A DNA stretch of 64,000 nucleotides from Acanthochlamys bracteata (lineage: Eukaryota > Streptophyta > Magnoliopsida > Pandanales > Velloziaceae), in contig CM034139.1 of NCBI GenBank assembly GCA_019914995.1, positions 5,806,461-5,870,460 on the forward strand, given 5' to 3'. Shown here one piece after another: positions 39,706 through 50,599 of the stretch. Made by a program: the position numbers and the translations under genes. Position 1 is the first letter of the stretch, and every line of letters starts with the position of its first letter. Under the pieces are notes generated by a model. The model saw only the letters and a program-made list of their open reading frames with translations. It made no database searches and had not been told where the DNA came from.

Positions 39706-40525
39706 CTGAGCTCCTAATAAGGTCAAGATGTGATTGAATTTCCTTGTGCTAGCCAATTGACATTCTTTCTCGTAAACCTTCCAAATTTCGTTGTTCATTA
39801 TTTCCCTTTTCCCAGTATCATCTGTACATTATATAATAACAAAGTCTTTGCTAAGTAAGAGTTAGCTATATGGATCCTTGTTTGTCATCGTGCTTGCAGA
39901 AGACCAAATATTTTTGTGATGTTGTTCATTTCTATGTACATGAATCGATAAATATATGAAAGGAGTTCATTGTTCGAGCTGCTGCAAGATGGTCTTTTCC
40001 TTTACCAGAAAAACAGAGTTGAGTGGAACTTGAAATAAATTGTTATGCATAACATATAATCTTGCAAGTGCAATTCTATGAGCTGGCCTCATCTGTTTTA
40101 AGAGCAAGTCTTTAATATTTGGAGATGAAGGAAATTCATCTATAATATATGATTTATGTGTGTATACAATATAAACTCAATCAAGTGTAGCAGAGTGGAA
40201 TTACAGTAGCCTTCTAGTAGGGTGTGATAGCATTACGTACATAATGAACGTTCTTCCCTTGCAAGTGCAGAAGGTAGATTCATTTTGGGACAACTTTGGT
40301 TCAGAAACAATGGATGGCAGTCAATAATCTTATAGCTTCCGTTTTGAGATTCCCCTAGTAAGTCTCTATTCACTTCAACCAGAAGGAAGGTACAGAAAAC
40401 AGAAGAAGGATATTTTTAAATTACAACATTTCGTGGGAGGGGAGTCTTTGCTTCTCACTAATCACTCACTACATAATTCCAGAAATATAGAAAAATCTCA
40501 TGGACGATATTTTTCTCCTCGTACA
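39706..40525. other. Convergent 3' regions of Rab7 and the WRKY51-like gene
   Basis: 820 bp between two stop codons of facing genes. No other gene is seen. Confidence 0.6.
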
Positions 40526-41779
40526 TCAGGGAAGAAAAAACTGTTGTTGAACACTGGGAGTCCAATAAGAAGTATTCGGATAAGGAGCATAGCAGACAGA
40601 ACCTGGGGCTGGATGGCTGTGAACTCCATCATATGTCGTGATCACGTAGCTTGAGTCTGTGCCGTCTCTTTCTACTCTCTTCTTCACTGAGCAACCTTCA
40701 CTGGAGCATCTGTAGTAGTTCCTGCAAGCATTAGGGGTTAGTAAGAACTGATCCACTTCTTTGAATCTTCTGCTTACTCTCCTCTTAAGATGAAATGGCG
40801 TCTATGTCTATTGCTAAAATTTTCGCCTTGGAAAAAGAAAGAGAAAACATCACTTAACTATGAACTCAGCGATCTGGTTAATTAACAAGAGATAATTCAA
40901 TGACAGACAAATTATAGATTTGTTAGAACTGATCCACCCTCCATTAATTCTGTGCTTAAAAAAACTTCCTTTTTGAGCTTTAACAATGTCTTTCTGGCTT
41001 AAGCTTCTTACTCTGTTCCAGTTTATAGTTTCAGTTTAACTCTTAAGGTTGCTTAAACATGACGTATAGACATAAGTTATCAGGCACGCCATGTATTGCA
41101 ATTCATCCATCAACCGTAGTTCCTCTACATCAATATTTAAAGACTCAAAGACAGAATTGGTGAGGTTTTGTCAATTTAAAAGAATTCACCAAACCAAGAA
41201 TATTTAGTAACAAATGATTTGCATATGGATTATGTTTAGCAATTCATACCTCGGGTTAGGACTGTTCTTCACTGATTTCTTCCCGTACTTCCTCCATTTG
41301 TAACCATCGTCCAAGATGTCAACTTCTGATTTTGTCCTAAAACCAATCCTACACCCACCACCGATCGTCGGTCTTTTGATGCTGCTTTGGGACAGCCTGT
41401 AATCAATATAAATCACATATTTAATTCAGTTAAAAAAGCATAACTATGCTGAGTTTAGATGCTAAACAAGCTTTAGAATGACATACACGCTACTGTCCGC
41501 AGGGCTACTTCCTCCAGATTCACCGGTTTCTTCTGGCGGAAAACTGAGATTTTCCAGCTCGCTGGCGACCATTTGTGGTGACTCATCATACAGACCTTCA
41601 CCCACTGCAGTGTAATCAGAGACTTCAAATGGTAACTGGTTGCAGAAGCTTGTTGTGGGCAAGTTATAACTTGCATAGTTATGGTTTTGGTTTTGATCTT
41701 CATGAACTAGAAGATGAGATGAAGAAGAAGAATAGAGCATACTGGGGTGGCCACTGATCAGCTGCAAGCTAGCCGCCAT
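40526..41779 (-). CDS. WRKY51: WRKY transcription factor, group IIc with WRKYGKK (WRKY51-like)
   Basis: Exons in transcript order: 41487-41779, 41250-41396, 40526-40721; 636 nt, 211 aa. The domain has WRKYGKK (132-138) in place of WRKYGQK, then [19 protein letters not shown] and YDGVHSHP. The intron inside the domain (after PNPR) is the R-type position of groups IIc-e. In Arabidopsis the WRKYGKK variant marks WRKY50, 51 and 59; WRKY50/51 act in salicylate and jasmonate defence crosstalk, and this variant binds W boxes with altered preference. The N-terminal half is Ser, Asn and Glu rich with acidic stretches, as in activators. A TATA box (41831-41838 on the plus strand) lies about 55 bp upstream. 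[15 protein letters not shown] matches WRKY51 better than WRKY50. It is transcribed away from its paralogue at 47.7 kb. Confidence 0.92.
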
Positions 41780-41830
41780 GATCTATCTGATACTTTTAAG
41801 ACAATTATTCTATACTCTTATTTGGTCTTC

Positions 41831-41838
41831 TATTTATA
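41831..41838 (-). promoter_or_regulatory. TATA box of the WRKY51-like gene
   Basis: TATAAATA on the minus strand, 52-59 bp before the start codon, implies a leader of only about 20-30 nt. Confidence 0.6.
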
Positions 41839-42295
41839 GATGATCTTGTGTGACATATGCTGCCAGCACCTTTATAGTTACTCTAGTGGACTTTTCCTTA
41901 GAGGTGGAAGGAAATTTCTACGTTAGTCTCACGTGCCTAAATAACTTAACGTGAATTTTTATTTTTCATTTTTAAAAAAAAATTTATGATGATGAGAAGA
42001 GTAGGCTAGGCAAAACATGTCTCAATCGATTCCTTGTCATAACTCATAACAAAGTGTTGACACAAATCAAAAGGAGATAAGGTTTAATGTTTCTTCTGGT
42101 GGTACATATTTTAATTGATGAGGTGTTGCAGAGTGCGATGTTGATATTGATATTACTTACTGTTTTTTGATTCAATAATAGTGTCTGAAAAGTTTTATTG
42201 CTGCTGGATAACATTTTCAGTTGATATATAACTATTTTGAATTCTGATTTTCTGAATTTTAACATCTGTTTTTTCAGAGTCCAAGAATAAGAACC

Positions 42296-42570
42296 AAGTG
42301 CATGTTTAGATATACTTTAAATCTAAATTTTTTGACTAAAATTTTTTTTATAATATTTTGTATAATTTATTTAAAAATTTAAAAAAATTTTACGTAATAA
42401 AAATTTTATTATTGAGATAAAAAATATAAAATTTATTAATCAAAATAAAATAAAAAATATTTTCTATTTTTAAAAAAAAAATATTTTTACTCCAAAATAC
42501 TTATTATTCAACAAAAACTAAATATAAAAATTAAATTCACTTTCGAAAACTCTACTTTCAAACATGCTTC
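42296..42570. mobile_element. AT-rich repeat with GCATGTTT-type ends
   Basis: GTGCATGTTTAGA near 42299 and TTTCAAACATGCTTC near 42556 form imperfect inverted ends around a coding-free A/T interior. Interior text (AAATTTAAAAAAATTTTACGTAATAAA) resembles other blocks in this window. Confidence 0.45.
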
Positions 42571-43824
42571 AGAAACCGCTAATAAACAAAGGGAGTTTAA
42601 GGAGACATGCATGAGGTACGGTTCAAACTTGACTATAAAATTTTTATTGTATTAGCATGTGTGTAGCTTATGTAGAGAAGAAGTTTAGGAGAACAAATTA
42701 ACTAGTGACTAATTTTAATCTGTCAGATGAATTGTATTGCTTGAAATATGCTTTGACTGAAAATTTATTATAGGCGTTAAACTGAATTAATCATTCCGAA
42801 GATAGTGACATTCACCTAATTGACATGCTCCTTTTTATATCAAACCTGACATAATAGTTTTCTACGGATTTTCCAACGCTAGATATATTTTGCTGATATG
42901 TATGATAAGCAACTGGTTCCACGAACATCTCAACTTATGTTATATTTTAATTGGCTAGATTTCTTCTGCTAAACAAGTTTATCTGTTACTGATACGCCAA
43001 GGTAGAAGTTAAACTACAGTACTGCATTTGGGAATCTACCACGGTTTGAGGTAGTCAATCAAGAACTTTTTGGATTTTTTTAATGGCTTCGTTTGATTTA
43101 GAAAACAGCTTTTTAATCTGCTTCTAAAGATTATTTGCTTTGAAAGGGAAAGCACTAGTTGAATTCTTTGTGTTGTTCATATTGTGAAACCACATGATGA
43201 TATCTGGCATTGCAAGACCTTCCGAGAAACAGGGAAGCCTTGACTCCCGTTCCCTTCCTGTTCTTCTTTTTCAAGATTCATTCAATTCTACGAATAAGTA
43301 ACTTGATTGAATTTGACAAGCTTTAAATATGTTTATTTTGTTCTTTGTCGCTCTCCAAAAATTCGTTAACAGGTATTTTCAGCATGTGCAAATATTTGCG
43401 TTTGATGCATTGAATATTGATAGTAATCGTAATAACTATCCAGGGTAGTGAATTTTTTGATGAAGTAATACAAAATTGGTTTTGGAACAAAAGTTTCTCT
43501 AGGGAAGTATTCAAACTCGCAATCAAGAGTGATTGTAAGGCACAAATAAATAACATTCATTTGCAGGTTTCTCCTTTCAGCAATGGCTTCTTTTGTGTTG
43601 GTGTCTACTTTTTTGGTCGCTTGTAATTATCTTTGCCAATTGATTTAAAGCAACTTGATCGAGTTTGGATATGAATACAATTCTGTGGTGTAGAATAAAA
43701 AAAAAATTGCAACACAATCTCTTTTGTGTTGTTGTTGTTGCCATGCAGCTGAAAATTACGTTGAGCTGATTCTGAGCATGTTTTTTTAAGCTTTGAATTC
43801 AATTTTTTCTGACTAAGAACTCCC

Positions 43825-43975
43825 TTTTAACTCAATTTCAATAAAAAAATAAAACTAAAAAATAAAAATATTTAATATAAATTTTTATATTATAAATAAA
43901 TTTAAAAAAATTAATTTATTTTTATTATAAATGAGTTTGAAAAAAATAATTTTGAAGAAGTTGGTAAACGAGACC
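43825..43975. mobile_element. AT-rich repeat, family B
   Basis: Contains AACTCAATTTCAATAAA and ATGAGTTTGAAAAAA, and ends TTGGTAAACGAG. The first two features recur in the first 130 bp of the window, and a GTTTACCA-like end recurs at 63.42 kb. Confidence 0.45.
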
Positions 43976-45189
43976 TAAACCAAAACCCCTCCAGTGTGGC
44001 GAGACTTGTTTTCCGTCTAGACCACAATTTTTGAAAACGTAGAAGTTTTAGTTTGCTGTCTCGTGTATGTATATCTCGGAATAAAAGAAGCTACTGGGAA
44101 CCTCGGAGCATTTATATCCAGATGTCATTCTGCTTTTGTTTTCGGAGAAAAAATATAAGGTGTCAACATCTAACTAAGTTCAACTTCGCACCACGAAACC
44201 AAACAACAAATAGCTTTTCCTTATATTACAGTTTGATCAGATACTTGCAACCATTTATGACAAAATTTTATGCCCCCAGTTGAAAAGTCCTAACTCGTGT
44301 TTCTTACACGCGTCCCCCACCAGTAGAACTCAATTTTAAAAATTAGTTAAAAAAAAATAATAAATGCGTTTAAAATTGCATTAAAAAAATATTTTATTCA
44401 CATTTTAATAATTTTTATAATATTTTATAAAATATAAATTATTTTTAGAAGAACTCTAGATATTCAAACACATATATAACGAGCCACTCAGCTAGCAAAC
44501 AGTAATATGTATTATTTTAACCCCCCCTCTCGGGCATTAGTATATAAGGTCTGAAATAATTCTTTTATAAAACCAATCTTCTCTACTATATATCAATTTC
44601 CACACGAACTAGTTCTAATATTATATTAGATAGGTATCGCAAAGAACTCGATCTCAAAAACTAACTCCAAAAAAAGAAAAAAAATGCTCAAACTTACATA
44701 AAAAGGGCTTCTACGAAACTTCGTAGAGTCAACAGTTGTAACTGATAAAACTGTGTTCTTCGAAGCTTCATCCATCTCTGAACTGAAACAGTTTTCTCCT
44801 TTAAATGATATTGACGTATTTTGTTTGACAAGAAGACAAACATAAGTAAACGCCGGTTATTTCTCTGTTTTAGTTTTTTTCAAACCGCTAGTAATATTGA
44901 ACTTTCTGAGAAACAACAAGTGTTTAATTATTTTGGCACTCTTGACTCTTTGTTAGTTTGTTTCTCTCAGATAGCTGCTAGCCGCCGTCAGAGCTGAAAG
45001 CTATGGAGTTGAAGAAGCCGACGTGTATCAAAATTTATGTCCTGTTCTTTTCTGAATTAAAATGTTGGCTAAGATCGATGTAGTTAGAATTTTTTTCAGT
45101 CATATTTAATTTCAAACTCTCTTGTAATTATAGACCTCTTTGACGTGCACTTGGGACACGCGACTGATGTATGGCTTTGGGATAGGTTT

Positions 45190-45410
45190 AGAGAACGTTT
45201 GGTAAAGTGTTTTTTAAAAGTAATTTTTTAATTTTTAATTTTATATTTTTAATATATTTTATATAAATATTTAGAAAATTTATTTAAATATTAAAAAAAT
45301 TTATCTAATAAATTTTTTTAATTATTTACTTTATTTTTTTAAAAAATAAAACTATTTTTCTTTTTAAAAAAATTATATTTTAAAAGCACTCTCAAGACTT
45401 TCTTGGAAGT
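45190..45410. mobile_element. AT-rich repeat related to the 523-767 element
   Basis: Starts GAGAACGTTTGGTAAAGTG and ends AGCACTCTCAAGACTTTCTT, which are imperfect inverted ends. The interior is nearly all A/T. The left end is close to that of the element at 523. Confidence 0.45.
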
Positions 45411-45999
45411 GCTGAAAGTTATATTTGATTTAATTTCTATTTTATCTTAATTTTTTTAATATATTTTTTGATAAATTTTTTATATATCAATAAATTCTAC
45501 GTTATAAAATTTGTTATTATTTATTTTTATTTTTATCTTAATTAGCTTATAGGATTAATTCATTATGTTGGATTCTTCATCTCAATATAATTACTTTTCT
45601 ATTCCTGATTATAATTAAAAATTTTAAACTGATGTATACTCTTTGTTTTCGACTTTTTACTTTCTTTTCAGTTAGTAGTACTATGAATCCAACATTTTAC
45701 AAGTTATAAAATAACGCTATATGAAAAATTATCCTAAATATAACCAAATCAAATGATATTTCTAACTTTAAAAATAAATTTTCATTTGTGAGAAAAGAAT
45801 TTGGTTTCAGATAACTCTGAAATAATTAACGATAATTAAACTATATAATTATTCAGTTAACACTATTAATGTTGAAGTAATTGCTTAAATTTCATGTTTC
45901 TTTATATACAAACTCTGAGCATTTCTAGTCAAAACAAAATTCCTTAAAAAAACTCGAAATTAATGGATATACTCATCCATATTTAAAAAAAATTAGACA

Positions 46000-46700
46000 T
46001 TATGTTAAAAGATTTAATCCCGAGCCATTATATCTCTTCGGTCTTCATATTTTATATGACTTACACGTTTGTGGAGTGCTTACTTATAAAATAAATTTTT
46101 TTCTAAAAAAAAAAGTTATTTTAAGATTAAAAAAATTTTTAAAATTTTATTTATTAAAATAATAATAAGTATACATGTAAAGATTCAATGAATATAAAAC
46201 TTCATATTTTAAATTTAAAGAAATTATAAATATAATAAAAAATTTATTAGAAATATAAAGTAATGACTTGAACGATATGAAATTTAAAATGTTTAGGCGT
46301 GTCTATTTTGACGTAAACTCATTTTTTTAAAAATAAATTTAAAATATAAACTATTTAATAAAACTTAAAATTTTATTTTATTTTATATTAAAGTAAATTC
46401 TATGATTAAGTTTTAAAAAAATAAAATTTTGATTGAAATAGTTTTTTAAAATTTTAATTTAATTATATACTAAAAATAAATTTAAAAAATGAATTTGATG
46501 GATTGGTAACAAACTCTTATGATGTGTTTACCTATCACCTACTTTTTTTAATTTATTTCTAATATAAAATAAATAAATAATTTAAATAATTTTTTCTATT
46601 AAAACATATTTTTTTAAAATATAGTATTTACTATCAATATATAGTTAATATATAAATTTTTAATTTAATTTTTTAATTTAATTTTTTAAATTTATTATAA
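46000..46700. mobile_element. Cluster of decayed AT-rich repeats
   Basis: Blocks such as GTAAACTCATTTTTTT (about 46313) and AAAAATGAATTTGATGGA with TTGGTAAC (about 46485-46510) look like the two ends of a family B element. Neighbouring text is too worn to divide. Confidence 0.35.
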
Positions 46701-47643
46701 ATAAACACAACCTTAATCAAACGTATCCTTAAGCTAACTACTCCTCATTGTCACCTAGTTTTGAGATGGACTTCTATCTTCGCACATGATATCAAAGCTG
46801 GAGATGAACTTGCCGTTCTAACTTTGCGTAGATGGCCCCGTTCTACTTGATTTAATCTCATATTAATTGCCTACGTGATCCTGATTTTTAGAACTTATAA
46901 AATTCAAAATAAACTCTCTTAAGATGTGTTTTATAGTTTTGAAAGTAAATTGTTAAACATAATATTATTGAAAGTGATATGTTTTTTATATTAGAAAATA
47001 AATTAGAAATAAATTTTTTTATTTTTTTTGTAATAAAAATTAAATCAAAGTGATTTTTTAGTAAAGAAAAAATTATTTTTGTGTGTAAAAGAACACACAC
47101 TTAATATCATGTAATTTTGTGACGGATCCTTAAATTCGTAATACATAAAAAATAGATATAAACAACTGTTACATAAACTAAAGATAATCACACCTGACTT
47201 CAGAGTCTCTATCAGCAAAATTAATTACATACTAAATAACCCAACTTGATTGAAAATTTATCCATAAAACAATAAATAAATAAAATTAAAAGCGGCGTTG
47301 ATTCTTCCTATATAATTCCAGGAAGCTACTCAGAAATCTCATTTTGAAAACATTCTTTCAAGCACTTAGAACCTTTATCGGCTCTTTTCGATTCTTCGCC
47401 CTCCATGAGTTTGACATATGTGTTATAGTTAGACTTCATTCAAAAAAATTTCTTTATGAAACCTAGGAATAGTATTGCTTAATAAATAGCGTTTGCATAT
47501 ACGTGGCACTCACAGGACAACCCTGCTGTTCTCTATCAAACTAAGATTTTTACTTTATAGTAAAGATGCAACACAGAAGAAGCTTCGTTGCTGTGAAAGG
47601 AAGCTGAGTACGAAGCAAACATTTATCCGAATATATGTATACG

Positions 47644-47651
47644 TATAAATA
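47644..47651 (+). promoter_or_regulatory. TATA box of the WRKY50-like gene
   Basis: TATAAATA ends only 2 bp before the first in-frame ATG (47654). Transcription should begin about 30 bp downstream, so that ATG would not be in the mRNA. This decides the start in favour of 47747. An ACGTGGC (ABRE/G-box core) lies near 47502. Confidence 0.6.
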
Positions 47652-47688
47652 GAATGGAGGATCAAGCTCTTGAAGATCATGACCAGAA

Positions 47689-47712
47689 TCTATATATATA
47701 TATATATATATA
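47689..47712 (+). repeat. (TA)n microsatellite
   Basis: About 12 TA units between the TATA box and the chosen ATG of the WRKY50-like gene. It reads as YIYIYIY in frame, which is further reason to treat it as leader. Confidence 0.85.
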
Positions 47713-47746
47713 TCTTGCTCTGAGAGTGAACTCAGAATATTACCGA

Positions 47747-48621
47747 ATGGACCCTTTTCATCATCAACATCAGTCGCAAGGGAGTGGAGGAAGTTCATCG
47801 ACGTACGATGTTTATTCTGAGCAATCATCTCCGCGGTCTTTGGATATGATCAGCAACTACTTGTTAGATGAGAGCTTTACGGATTTTTCAACTGCTCCAA
47901 CTGCGATGCCTGTAGGTTTTTCACAAGGACAGTTTTCTCCGGTGATGACTTCTCAGATGACCGGATCAGTACTGTCAGGGCAAGCATTGAGTAGCAGTGC
48001 TTATGCAGGTAGTGGCAGCAGCAGCAACAGGTAAGTAAATTTAAAGATCTTCGTTTTGGAAAAACCAAAAAATACGAATTTTTTTGATAGAGGGCATAAA
48101 TTGGTGCTAGATTTAAGACTGATGGTTGTTGGTTTATTGGGTAATGCGCGCAGGAGTGTCGAAGATCAGGAGAGTGGAAGACATGATCAGCAGGAAGGGT
48201 ATAGAGTTGCATTCAGAACGGAAAGTGAAAAGGACAACTTGGATGATGGATTCAAATGGCGAAAGTACGGGAAAAAAATGGTCAAGAACAGCCCTAATCC
48301 TAGGTATATATATAAATCAATCATATACTTTTCGATCTGAGATACGAATGGCTAGCTCCAAGCAATTATAATGCAAATGCAATGCATTCTGTGTTCACCG
48401 ATCTCAGGAACTACTACAAGTGTTCGACGGAAGGATGCACAGTGAAGAAGAGAGTGGAGAGAGATCCGGCAGACCCTAGGTATGTCATTACCACTTACGA
48501 GGGTGTTCACAATCACACCAGTCCTGGAGTTGTTTACTACACAGCGCAAGACGATGTCTCCGGTCAGTTCGTTCTCGCCGGTTGCCAAGTGCTGCCCTCA
48601 ACTTCAAGATCAAGCTCATGA
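47747..48621 (+). CDS. WRKY50: WRKY transcription factor, group IIc with WRKYGKK (WRKY50-like)
   Basis: Exons: 47747-48030, 48154-48303, 48408-48621; 648 nt, 215 aa. The domain has WRKYGKK (130-136), [19 protein letters not shown], then YEGVHNH. The R-type intron follows PNPR, as in its neighbour at 40.5-41.8 kb. [18 protein letters not shown] matches WRKY50 more closely than WRKY51. The N-terminus [18 protein letters not shown] is Ser, Gly and His rich and low in complexity. An upstream ATG (47654) in the same frame would add 31 residues through a (TA)n repeat, but lies at the TATA box and is unlikely to be used. The two WRKYGKK genes share exon structure and probably arose by local or older duplication; the N-terminal halves are no longer alike. 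Confidence 0.92.
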
Positions 48622-49958
48622 TCATGAGAATATATACAAGTGGTCGTCTGTAGCTGATGCTAGCTCGCGTTTTAAATGCTTTCGTTGATGGTGATGTTAA
48701 TTGATCATGATGGAAGGAATTCAGAGCAAGCTAGAGAGATGAACGTCTCTGTTGTTTGATCTTCTTGACAAGTTAAGATTTTTAGAATCTCCCTTGAAAT
48801 GTAAGTCTGTTTTTAACATTTTCAGTACTTGAAGAAAACAAGTTGATCTTTTGCAAGCGGTTGCACTAGTACAGCTCAGTAATTTTTAAAATATATATTG
48901 TACACTTTTTAGATTTGGAGAAATTAGTAGATGATAATAAACCAAAAGAAAAAAATCTATTACAAAAACTAATAATCATGATCATACTAAATATGCTTTT
49001 TATATTTTTAGTGACATGTTTATAATTTGGCGGTGCTTATTATTATTTTTCAAAACTTCATTTTAATCTTTTATTTTAAAATCAATTTTTTACGGTATTC
49101 TAAAAATATTTTTTAAAACTTAAAAACTATAGTTAAATTATATTTATGAAATTTTTGTATAAATTGTTTTCATTATCTTTTAAATAAAAAAATTCATCGT
49201 GATTTTCAAAATTGATAAAAAAAAAAATTTTGAATTTTTTTTTATTTAAGTACTCTCAAATGTTCTCTAATAAAGAGAGTTGATCCGATAAAGTAATTTT
49301 CTTCAGATTTTGACCTCGTTCATGAAATTTTGTCAAATGTTATCAATATGATATTTTTTACTATTTCTTTCATTAATGAGGTTTTTCTTAACATTATTTG
49401 ATATGATCAAAGAACGTGTAACTACATATAACCAAATTAATATATTTTCTTAGTAATGTAATGAAATAATACAATATTTATTTTCCACCACGATTATATA
49501 TATACATATTTGAAGAGAATATAGGCGACGTATTAACGAGGATAATACTTAACAAATATATTTTATAGTAAATACTAACACTATAATCTCTTTATCGAGG
49601 AGAGCTAAGTTTGTCTTCTTGGAAAATATAAAACATGTCATAAGATTTCTTTTGGAAACATTACGATTGTGAATCTTAAAAACATAAAAAAATAGAAACA
49701 GATTCCCTTTAGTTTGTTTAAAACAAAAACAAAAAAATAGATTGAAAAAATAAATATCACAAAATTTATGAAGTAGTGGATAAGGCCGCAATCTAAAAAG
49801 CCCATCTGGACAAACCAAATCCATGACCCCAACGTCCCCAACCCACCCAATCCTTCCGCTCACTGTCCATTCCCCGCCACCACTCGAAACTCATCACCAT
49901 CGCAACTTTTCCCAATTCATTCAAGTTCAAAAAATAATATAATAATCTGAAGCAAATC
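48622..49958. other. 3' UTR, AT-rich spacer and RIQ promoter
   Basis: An AT-rich block at 49.03-49.27 kb ends TACTCTCAAATGTTCTCT, much like the right end of the 523-767 element in the same orientation. A frame on the minus strand (49.55-50.19 kb) runs across the RIQ leader and first exon and is a shadow. Confidence 0.5.
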
Positions 49959-50599
49959 ATGCCGACGGCCGCCGCCCCCACCATCTCCGCCGCCGCAATC
50001 TTCTCCTCCCCCTCCACTGAACCTCGCCGCCGTCTCCCCTTCAGAACCTTCGCCATGGCTCCCAAGAAGAAGGTAATCAAAATGAAACATTTCCTTATAT
50101 CTATCCTTAACCAAATCTTCAGACACTGAAATGAAATTGAATTGGATTCGTTCAAGTGAATAAGTACGATGAGAACTGGAAGAAGCAATGGTACGGATCG
50201 GGGATTTTCGCAGAAGGAAGTGAAGATGTTTCCGTTGATGTAGTGAAGAAGCTTGAGAAGAGCAAGGTACTAAGTGGAGTAGAGAAAGCTGGGGTTCTTT
50301 CGAAAGCGGAGCAGTTAGGGTTTACTTTGTCTTCTATTGAGCGGCTTCGTTTGTTTTCAAAAGCGGAAGAGCTTGGGCTTCTTAGTTTGCTTGACCGTGC
50401 CGCTGCTGCTTCGCCTTCTTTGCTTGCTTCTGTTGCGTTGCCGTTGATTCTTGCTGCCGTTGCTACTGTGGTTCTTGTACCTGATGATTCTGCTGTGCTT
50501 GTTGCTACTCAGGCTGTTGTTGCTGCTGTGTTTGCAGCTGGCGCTGCTGGATTGTTTGTTGGGTCTGTTGTGCTAGGCGGCCTGCAGGAGTCAGATTGA
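49959..50599 (+). CDS. RIQ1: Thylakoid RIQ protein (DUF1118)
   Basis: RIQ1/RIQ2 (REDUCED INDUCTION OF NPQ) are grana proteins that shape thylakoid stacking and LHCII organisation. Exons: 49959-50072 and 50165-50599, 182 aa. Residues 1-33 are Ala, Ser, Thr and Arg rich with few acids, a chloroplast transit peptide. The mature part has YDENWKKQWYGSGIFAEGSE, repeated SKAEQLG/SKAEELG helices, and two C-terminal membrane segments (from PSLLASVALPLILAAVATV, and AVVAAVFAAGAAGLFVGSVV), ending GLQESD. The acceptor is odd: an AG 9 nt upstream (before TGAATAAG) would put a stop in frame, so I used AG at 50163-50164, giving MAPKKK-YDENW. The choice between RIQ1 and RIQ2 is not certain. Confidence 0.82.

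Larger units (their letters stand above)
41780..47643. other. 5.9 kb gene-free interval between two WRKYGKK genes
   Basis: AT-rich, with several worn repeat blocks (listed separately at 42.30, 43.83, 45.19 and 46.00 kb). Small frames, including a 26-codon one at 45003, show no family signal. An 8-bp inverted repeat TCTACGAA-AC-TTCGTAGA lies at 44710-44727. Both flanking promoters must lie here. Confidence 0.55.

Noticed and set aside
44710-44727. Short palindrome TCTACGAA-AC-TTCGTAGA as a possible hairpin RNA or site
   Set aside because: Only 8 bp per arm with a 2-nt centre; no neighbouring structure to support a function.
45003-45083. 26-codon frame MELKKPTCIKIYVLFF...
   Set aside because: Too short, no upstream or downstream exon support, in a gene-free AT-rich interval.
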